NCBI GenBank assembly: GCA_040902425.1
Contig: JBBDXI010000060.1
Span: 1 to 25,012 of the forward strand
DNA: 25,012 nt
From: JBBDXI01 sp040902425
Lineage (GTDB): Bacteria; Planctomycetota; Phycisphaerae; Phycisphaerales; UBA1924
Direction: 5' to 3'
The position numbers were made by a program, and so were the translations under genes. Of this stretch, positions 20,714 to 25,012 are shown one piece after another. The notes under the pieces are model-generated. The model had not been told where the DNA came from and searched no databases. It was given only the letters and a program-made list of their open reading frames with translations. How positions within the stretch are numbered: the first letter of the stretch is position 1; every line of letters starts with the position of its first letter.

Positions 20714-22193
20714 GCACCTGCTCCGAAACGCGGGGCCACTCGCTGGCAACGACGATAGCCACCGCGCCCAGGAAGGCGGCGGCGGCGACGAGCTTGATGC
20801 GGCGGACCTGGCGGTCCACGGCGAGGCGGTCGGCCCGCTGGCCGGGGAGGCGGGCGAGGCGCTCCTGGCGCGAGGCGATCGAGCCGTGGCGCCAGGTGAA
20901 CCGCCGGCGGGGGATGCGGTTGAGACGGGCGACGAGGTCCAGGGCGCCGGACATGGCGTCGACGGCGGCGGGGGTGATGACCACGCCGGCACTGCTGCGC
21001 GGCGGGGACGCCGCGAGCAGTGGCACCCCCTCGGACCCCTCGGTGCTCTCGGGCGGCGCGCTGAGGTGCTGCACGGCGAAGGCGTCGGCCTGCCACTCGA
21101 AGCGGCGGCTGACGTAGCCGAAGACGACGAGGCCCGCCAGGAGCGACGCGACGGCGGTCCCGGCCTGCCACACGTCCTGCTCGATGACGCCGCGCCCGAG
21201 GGTGTAGGCCGCGCCGACGAGCAGGCCCGCCTGCACGAGCGTGATTGACGCGATCGCCGAGACGGCCAGCCAGAGCATGTGGCGGCGCTTCACGTGGGCG
21301 ATCTCGTGGGCCATCACGGCCTCGACCTGCTCGGTGGGGAGGCTCTCCAGCAGGGCGTCGGTGAGCAGGATGTAGCGGACGGGGCCGAAGAAGCCCATCA
21401 CGGCGCCGTTGATCATCGTGCCGTGGGTGCCCCAGACGAGCAACTCGCGGATGCGCACGCCCTGGCGCCGGCACATGTCGGTCAGCCGCTCGCGCAGGGG
21501 CCCCGGGCCGAGACGCTCGGTGTGCCAGACCCGGCGCATCACCAGGGGCATCATGGTGAGGACGACGGCCATGCCGAGGATCTGGGCCGCGGCCATGGGG
21601 AACCACGCGGGGGAGCCCAGGGCGGAGAGGCCGAAGCCGGCGGCCTCGATCCAGGCGGTGATGAGGATGACGGGGACGACGATGAGGGCCGCCTGGTGGC
21701 GGAGGGCGTTGAGCAGGTAGGCCCCGCGGGAGGGCATGGGGCGGACCATGCGGCCCTCGTCGAGGTCGCGGATGAGGGCGGCCTCGCGGAGGCGGCGGTC
21801 GATGGGGTACATCGACCACCAGCCCAGGGCGATGAGCAGGAGCACCGGCGCACCGGCGAGCAGTTCATCCACCAGCACGAGGTTGCCGACCTTCCAGCGG
21901 ACCACATCCAGCCAGCCCAGGCCCAGGACCGCGAAGGCGTGGAGGGCGACGGCGGCGATCCGCGTGACCAGGACGGCCAGGTCGGCGGTGCGGACCGAGC
22001 CCGCGCTGCCGCGCCGGTCGAGGCGGCGGCCCTGCACCCACAGGACTCCCTGCATCACGACGGCCAGGGCGAGCACGCCGCCGAGGTGGAGCCACGCGAC
22101 AGTGGCGGCGTCGAGGCCGCCGATGAGCGGGCGCGCGAGGGACTGGCGCAGGAAGAGAACCACGAAGACGGCGATCAGGAGGACCTGCACCAT
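20682..22193 (-). CDS. M48 family membrane metalloprotease
   Basis: This 503-residue integral membrane zinc protease is of the HtpX/Ste24 type. It has HEIAH at 296-300 and the third ligand Glu366 in RRFEWQADAF. Hydrophobic segments lie near 3-20, 35-53, 76-95, 112-125, 167-190, 203-220, 306-330, 346-360 and 465-482. Family members degrade misfolded membrane proteins; this substrate is unknown. The ATG at 22193 starts at the first membrane segment; a further 30 open codons upstream run into an intergenic palindrome and were excluded. A palindromic repeat inside the gene encodes about residues 391-402 (PLLAASPPRSSA), in a Ser/Pro-rich linker. Confidence 0.9.
   Translation of the reverse strand: MVQVLLIAVFVVLFLRQSLARPLIGGLDAATVAWLHLGGVLALAVVMQGVLWVQGRRLDRRGSAGSVRTADLAVLVTRIAAVALHAFAVLGLGWLDVVRWKVGNLVLVDELLAGAPVLLLIALGWWSMYPIDRRLREAALIRDLDEGRMVRPMPSRGAYLLNALRHQAALIVVPVILITAWIEAAGFGLSALGSPAWFPMAAAQILGMAVVLTMMPLVMRRVWHTERLGPGPLRERLTDMCRRQGVRIRELLVWGTHGTMINGAVMGFFGPVRYILLTDALLESLPTEQVEAVMAHEIAHVKRRHMLWLAVSAIASITLVQAGLLVGAAYTLGRGVIEQDVWQAGTAVASLLAGLVVFGYVSRRFEWQADAFAVQHLSAPPESTEGSEGVPLLAASPPRSSAGVVITPAAVDAMSGALDLVARLNRIPRRRFTWRHGSIASRQERLARLPGQRADRLAVDRQVRRIKLVAAAAFLGAVAIVVASEWPRVSEQVHALRQDARHR
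20990..21022. repeat. Palindrome inside the M48 gene
   Basis: CACTGCT pairs with AGCAGTG and CGCGGCG with CGCCGCG around a GGGA loop, a 14-bp stem with one bulged G (20997). TGGCACC follows, as at the astD palindrome. It lies in frame in the coding sequence, in a region encoding a low-complexity linker after the active site. Confidence 0.8.
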
Positions 22194-22237
22194 GAAGGCA
22201 CGCCGGGGCTGCTGAGCCCGTGACGTACTTGTTGTTC

Positions 22238-22271
22238 GGCACGGGCAAGCCCAGCGCGGCTTGCCCATGCC
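22238..22271. repeat. Intergenic palindrome upstream of M48 gene
   Basis: GGCACGGGCAAGCC (22238-22251) and GGCTTGCCCATGCC (22258-22271) form a 14-bp stem with one non-Watson-Crick position, which is a G-U wobble in minus-strand RNA, around a 6-nt loop. It lies between the lipoprotein stop (22292) and the M48 start. There is no U-tract. GGGCAAGCC is shared with the palindrome in astD. Confidence 0.82.
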
Positions 22272-22291
22272 ACCCGTGTCCACCCCCGTGA

Positions 22292-23845
22292 TTATCGACC
22301 GGCCGCGGCCGCCGGGGGCTTGCGGAGGGTCCCCAGGTCGAGCACCACGCCGTCGGGCTGGTAGAGATCGGCGTTCAGAGCGTCCTTCTCGACGCTGGTG
22401 AGGACGAGGCAGGTGCGGCCAAGGCGGGCGGCGTAGGCGAGGTCACCCGGGCTGGGGCCGGCGTAGTCGGCGTTGCGCTCATCCTGGGCGTGGAAGTGGT
22501 AGTGGGCAGCGCTGTGGTCGCCCTGCGCGATCATGTCGGCAGAGGCGACGAACTCGCGATCGCCGCGCCGGTTGCCGGGGCGGGGCGGGTAGACGATGGC
22601 CCGCCACGGGGGGACGGGGGCGGCGGCGCTGCCGGCGCTCTCGGCGGCGGTGTCGCCGGCCCGGAGGACGCCGCCGTACTCGGCGGTCGTGTCGGCGCGG
22701 TCCATCTCGGCCTGGGCGAGCAGCGCGGCCACCACGGCGGGGTCTCGCAGGCCCTCGTCGATGACGAGGATGGTCAGCAGGTCGGCCCAGGTGAGCCGCG
22801 CCTCCCAGTCGCGCAGGCCCTCGGGGGAGGGGCGCCAGCGCTCCTCGGCGCTGGCGCGGCGGCGGACGAGCTGGCGGCCCTCGAGGCGCGAGCGCAGCTC
22901 GTGGAGCAGCTCGCCCCGCGGGGCCCTGATCCACTCCGGCCGGTGGAGGCTGGCCCAGCGGATGGGCTCGAGATGGCGCAGGCCCAGCCGCCCGCCCCGC
23001 ACCGGGTCCAGGCCGCTGACGGCGATCGACGCTTGCTTCCACCACGCGGCCTTGGCGGGGTCGTTGAAGTCGCGCATCGAGACGAGCCAGCGCAGCTCCT
23101 CGCCGGTGACCGGGAGGGTGCGCAGCTCGAGCAGGGCCGCCCGCATGTCGGCGACGGGGCCGGTGGGCGGCGCCTGGCGGTCCAGGAGCATCGCGGCGCG
23201 GGCGGTGCCCTCGGTGTCGAGGCGGCCGAGCAGGTCCCAGGCGTCTACCCGGACGCGCTCGACGCCGCGCAGCCCCCCCACCGCGACGGGGGCATCCTCC
23301 TCCGGCGGGTGCAGGAAGGTGTCGTAGACCACCTGCTCGACGGTGCGCCCGGGGTTCAGGGCGCGGAGGGCGGCGTGCTCCGGGCGGGTGCGCTCGGGGA
23401 TGCCGGGCCAGTGGCGGGAGAGGCTGCGGACGAGGGCGGGCGTGGTCTCGGACCAGCCGCGCTCGGCCGCGGCGCTGGAGAGGGCCTCGACGATCCGGCG
23501 CTCGGGCTCGCGGGGGAGCTTGAGGCGGGTGAAGTCGCGGTTGTCGCGGTCGGCGCCCGGGGTGGTGTCGCCGAGGAGGGTCCGGATGGCGACGAGGCGC
23601 AGGCGCGGGGACCAGCCGCCGGCCCAGGCCATGGTCTTGAGCTCGTCGCGGACGAGGGCGCGGTCGATCTCCCCGGCCTCTGCCTGCTTCCAGCAGGCGC
23701 GGATCGCCCGCTCGCGGTCGCGCTCGGAGAGCCTGGGGTCGCGGAGGTCGGTCAGCGGGTCGCTGACCTTCTGGGCCGCGCACCCGCACAGGGCGAGCAG
23801 GCACGCGAGGATCAGGGGGCAACGGAGGGGAGCGCCGGGTCTCAC
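22292..23845 (-). CDS. Lipoprotein with JAMM-like C-terminal motif
   Basis: This 517-residue predicted lipoprotein has a signal peptide (about 1-21) with lipobox LCGC and lipidated Cys22. The middle (about 30-430) is helical and Arg/Leu-rich, possibly repeat-like, and I cannot assign it. The last ~85 residues contain H450-F-H452 ... S465-P-G-D468 (HxH-x12-SxxD) in HYHFHAQ ... GPSPGDLAYA, followed by strands TCLVLTSV and GVVLDLG. This resembles the JAMM/MPN or DUF4329-like fold, which cuts isopeptide or peptide bonds, though the HxH-S spacing is slightly long. It starts with GTG at 23845 and has no Shine-Dalgarno; TAGACT lies 7 nt upstream. Enzymatic activity is unproven. Confidence 0.75.
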   Translation of the reverse strand: MRPGAPLRCPLILACLLALCGCAAQKVSDPLTDLRDPRLSERDRERAIRACWKQAEAGEIDRALVRDELKTMAWAGGWSPRLRLVAIRTLLGDTTPGADRDNRDFTRLKLPREPERRIVEALSSAAAERGWSETTPALVRSLSRHWPGIPERTRPEHAALRALNPGRTVEQVVYDTFLHPPEEDAPVAVGGLRGVERVRVDAWDLLGRLDTEGTARAAMLLDRQAPPTGPVADMRAALLELRTLPVTGEELRWLVSMRDFNDPAKAAWWKQASIAVSGLDPVRGGRLGLRHLEPIRWASLHRPEWIRAPRGELLHELRSRLEGRQLVRRRASAEERWRPSPEGLRDWEARLTWADLLTILVIDEGLRDPAVVAALLAQAEMDRADTTAEYGGVLRAGDTAAESAGSAAAPVPPWRAIVYPPRPGNRRGDREFVASADMIAQGDHSAAHYHFHAQDERNADYAGPSPGDLAYAARLGRTCLVLTSVEKDALNADLYQPDGVVLDLGTLRKPPAAAAGR

Positions 23846-23852
23846 GGGACGG

Positions 23853-23858
23853 AGTCTA
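23853..23858 (-). promoter_or_regulatory. -10 box of lipoprotein gene
   Basis: TAGACT (TANNNT form) ends 7 nt before the GTG start, which would put the first transcribed base at the start codon. There is no ribosome-binding site, consistent with leaderless expression. No -35 box is convincing. Confidence 0.35.
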
Positions 23859-23882
23859 GGGGCTGGGGGCGGGCGCGGCCGG

Positions 23883-24191
23883 ATGCCCCGGCGCTACCAT
23901 GCGGCCCGGAGCACGATTGCCGCCTTGAACACGCCGCCCCCGAACACCCCGCCCGCGAGCGCCCGGGTCCTGGACCGCGTGGCCCGCGCCATCACGCTGA
24001 TCCGGCCGGCGGTGCAGTCCGACGGCGGGGATGTGGAGCTGGTGGAGGTGACGGCGGAGGGCGTGGTGCGGATCCGCCTGCACGGGGCGTGCGTGGGGTG
24101 CCCCAGCAGCGAGGCGACGCTGCGGGTGGGGATCGAGCGGAACCTGCGGGCGCACATCCCGGAGGTGCGGGGTGTCGAGGCGGTCGAGTAG
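23883..24191 (+). CDS. NifU C-terminal domain Fe-S scaffold protein
   Basis: This small protein is essentially one NifU-type C-terminal domain, which carries or transfers Fe-S clusters. It has LIRPAVQSDGGDVELVEV, then GVVRIRLHGACVGCPSSEAT with the cluster-binding pair Cys70 and Cys73, then IERNLRAHIPEV. The start is uncertain: ATG at 23883 gives 102 residues with an unconserved basic N-terminus, while TTG at 23925 gives 88 residues. Neither has a clear Shine-Dalgarno. It diverges from the lipoprotein gene and converges on the HEAT-repeat gene, with only 5 bp between stop codons, so it is transcribed alone. Confidence 0.86.
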   Translation: MPRRYHAARSTIAALNTPPPNTPPASARVLDRVARAITLIRPAVQSDGGDVELVEVTAEGVVRIRLHGACVGCPSSEATLRVGIERNLRAHIPEVRGVEAVE

Positions 24192-24196
24192 CCGTT

Positions 24197-25012
24197 TCAG
24201 CGGGCCGCGACGGGGGCGCTGTTGAGCTTCAGGACGGCGCCCGCGGCCGAGACGCGGACGATGCCGGTCTGGTCGCCCAGGAGCTTCTCGAGCTTGGGCA
24301 GGTTCTCGGCGCGCCCGATCTCGCCGTAGACGAAGGCCGACTGCGCCCGCAGGACGGCCATGTCGCTGGCGGCGTACTCATCCGCGACGAACGAGCCCTT
24401 GTCGTTGCCGAGGCGCGCCAGCGATCCGGCGGCGGCGAGGCGGATCTCGGCGGGCATGCGGTTGCCCTGGCGGTCCTTGTAGGCGGTGAGGTAGATCAGC
24501 TCGTCGGTCGAGCCCTTGTCGCGGAGCTGGCCGAGGATCTGGGCGGCGAGCGCGGTCGCTTCCAGGTCTTCCGGGCGCGACGGGTAGAGGTGGGCGCGGA
24601 TGGGCTCGACCTGCGAGTGCTCGCCAAGCTTGACGAGGGCCTCTGAGACCTGGGCGAGGAAGAGCCGCTGCTCGGCCGGCTGGGTGGACCGCGAGGAGGC
24701 GCCGCGAGCGGCCTCGCGGAGGAGGCCGGCGGCCGAGGGCTCGCCCAACTCGCCGAGCAGGAAGGCGACGTGGGCGCGGACGCGCGTCGAGGGGTCGTGC
24801 AGGAGCAGGCGCGCCAGGGGCGTCGAGTTCACCGGCTGGCCGCAGCGGGAAAGGGCGTAGATCGCCGAGGCCCTAGCGAAGGGGGAGGGGTCGGTGGCGA
24901 GGGGGCGGCAGGCGGGGGCGGCGTCGGCCAGCTTGAGACGGCCGATCATCATGGCGGCGGTGGAGCGGACGCCGGCGTTGGGGTCCTTCAGGCCGGCGAG
25001 CAGGAGGGGCTC
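24197..25012 (-). CDS. HEAT-repeat protein (partial, 5' end outside window)
   Basis: The last 272 codons of an alpha-helical repeat protein. HEAT-like units are visible: LLLAGLKDPNAGVRSTAAMM at the right edge, LATDPSPFARASAIYALSRC, LLHDPSTRVRAHVAFLLGEL, then AEIRLAAAGSLARLG, AVLRAQSAFVYGEIG and GIVRVSAAGAVLKL. The frame is open to the last base of the window and the edge sequence is itself a HEAT unit, so the true start lies beyond 25012. The internal ATG at 24952 is not the start. Such proteins usually act as protein-binding scaffolds; the partner is unknown. Confidence 0.85.
   Translation of the reverse strand, partial: EPLLLAGLKDPNAGVRSTAAMMIGRLKLADAAPACRPLATDPSPFARASAIYALSRCGQPVNSTPLARLLLHDPSTRVRAHVAFLLGELGEPSAAGLLREAARGASSRSTQPAEQRLFLAQVSEALVKLGEHSQVEPIRAHLYPSRPEDLEATALAAQILGQLRDKGSTDELIYLTAYKDRQGNRMPAEIRLAAAGSLARLGNDKGSFVADEYAASDMAVLRAQSAFVYGEIGRAENLPKLEKLLGDQTGIVRVSAAGAVLKLNSAPVAAR

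Noticed and set aside
22194..22283. Extended N-terminus of the M48 protein
   Set aside because: The 30 additional codons run through an intergenic palindrome, and the protein from the ATG at 22193 starts directly with its first membrane segment.
22490..24646. Long plus-strand open frame (718 codons) spanning the lipoprotein, NifU-like and HEAT genes
   Set aside because: It is low-complexity and crosses three better-supported genes; the NifU domain is in a different plus-strand frame.
24197..24952. HEAT-repeat gene starting at the ATG at 24952
   Set aside because: The same frame continues to the window edge and encodes another HEAT unit, so this ATG is internal.

Overview
The window is very GC-rich, and nearly all of its coding is on the minus strand. 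It looks like a flagellated planctomycete, most plausibly of the class Phycisphaerae. The evidence is small proteins with a C-x2-C-GYD...CPECG zinc ribbon, a full flagellar hook/filament block in a high-GC genome, and numerous short palindromic and 7-8-nt periodic repeats between genes. The lineage is inferred from these features; there is no rRNA gene here to prove it. I saw no tRNA, CRISPR array, IS element or prophage gene.

Region 1 (about 0.1-10.9 kb, all minus, transcribed right to left) is a late flagellar block in the order flgI, flgJ-like rod-binding protein, flgN, flgK, flgL, fliW, csrA, flagellin B, flagellin A. Structural genes for the P ring and hook-filament junction come first, then the junction chaperone, then the CsrA/FliW regulatory pair, then two filament subunits. 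Both flagellin ribosome-binding sites sit in the same CsrA-type motif (TCACGGAGGA). In flagellin B it lies in a perfect 6-bp hairpin with an ACGGAG loop. Flagellin A has a second upstream hairpin with an ACGGAU loop. This suggests the FliW-CsrA-flagellin partner-switch circuit. Both flagellins have terminator-like hairpins downstream, and flgI has a sigma-54-like -24/-12 element.

Region 2 (11.0-13.9 kb) has a zinc-ribbon microprotein (+), an agmatinase-family ureohydrolase (-), a six-TM membrane protein (+), and two overlapping small membrane proteins (-), one with a zinc ribbon.

Region 3 (13.9-19.7 kb, minus) is an arginine/ornithine succinyl-pathway cluster: M20 glutamate-carboxypeptidase-like hydrolase, class III aminotransferase, AstA and AstD. 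Canonical astB and astE are absent from the window. The M20 enzyme could stand in for AstE, and the nearby ureohydrolase or an ornithine entry route could bypass AstB.

Region 4 (19.8-25.0 kb) has dapF overlapping an M48 membrane protease, a lipoprotein with a JAMM-like C-terminal motif, a NifU C-terminal-domain Fe-S protein (+), and a HEAT-repeat protein that runs off the right edge.

Several genes lack a Shine-Dalgarno sequence and instead have a TANNNT box 6-9 nt before the start codon, suggesting leaderless mRNAs. Palindromic elements bounded by GTGCCA/TGGCAC words occur between genes and also in frame inside astD and the M48 gene.
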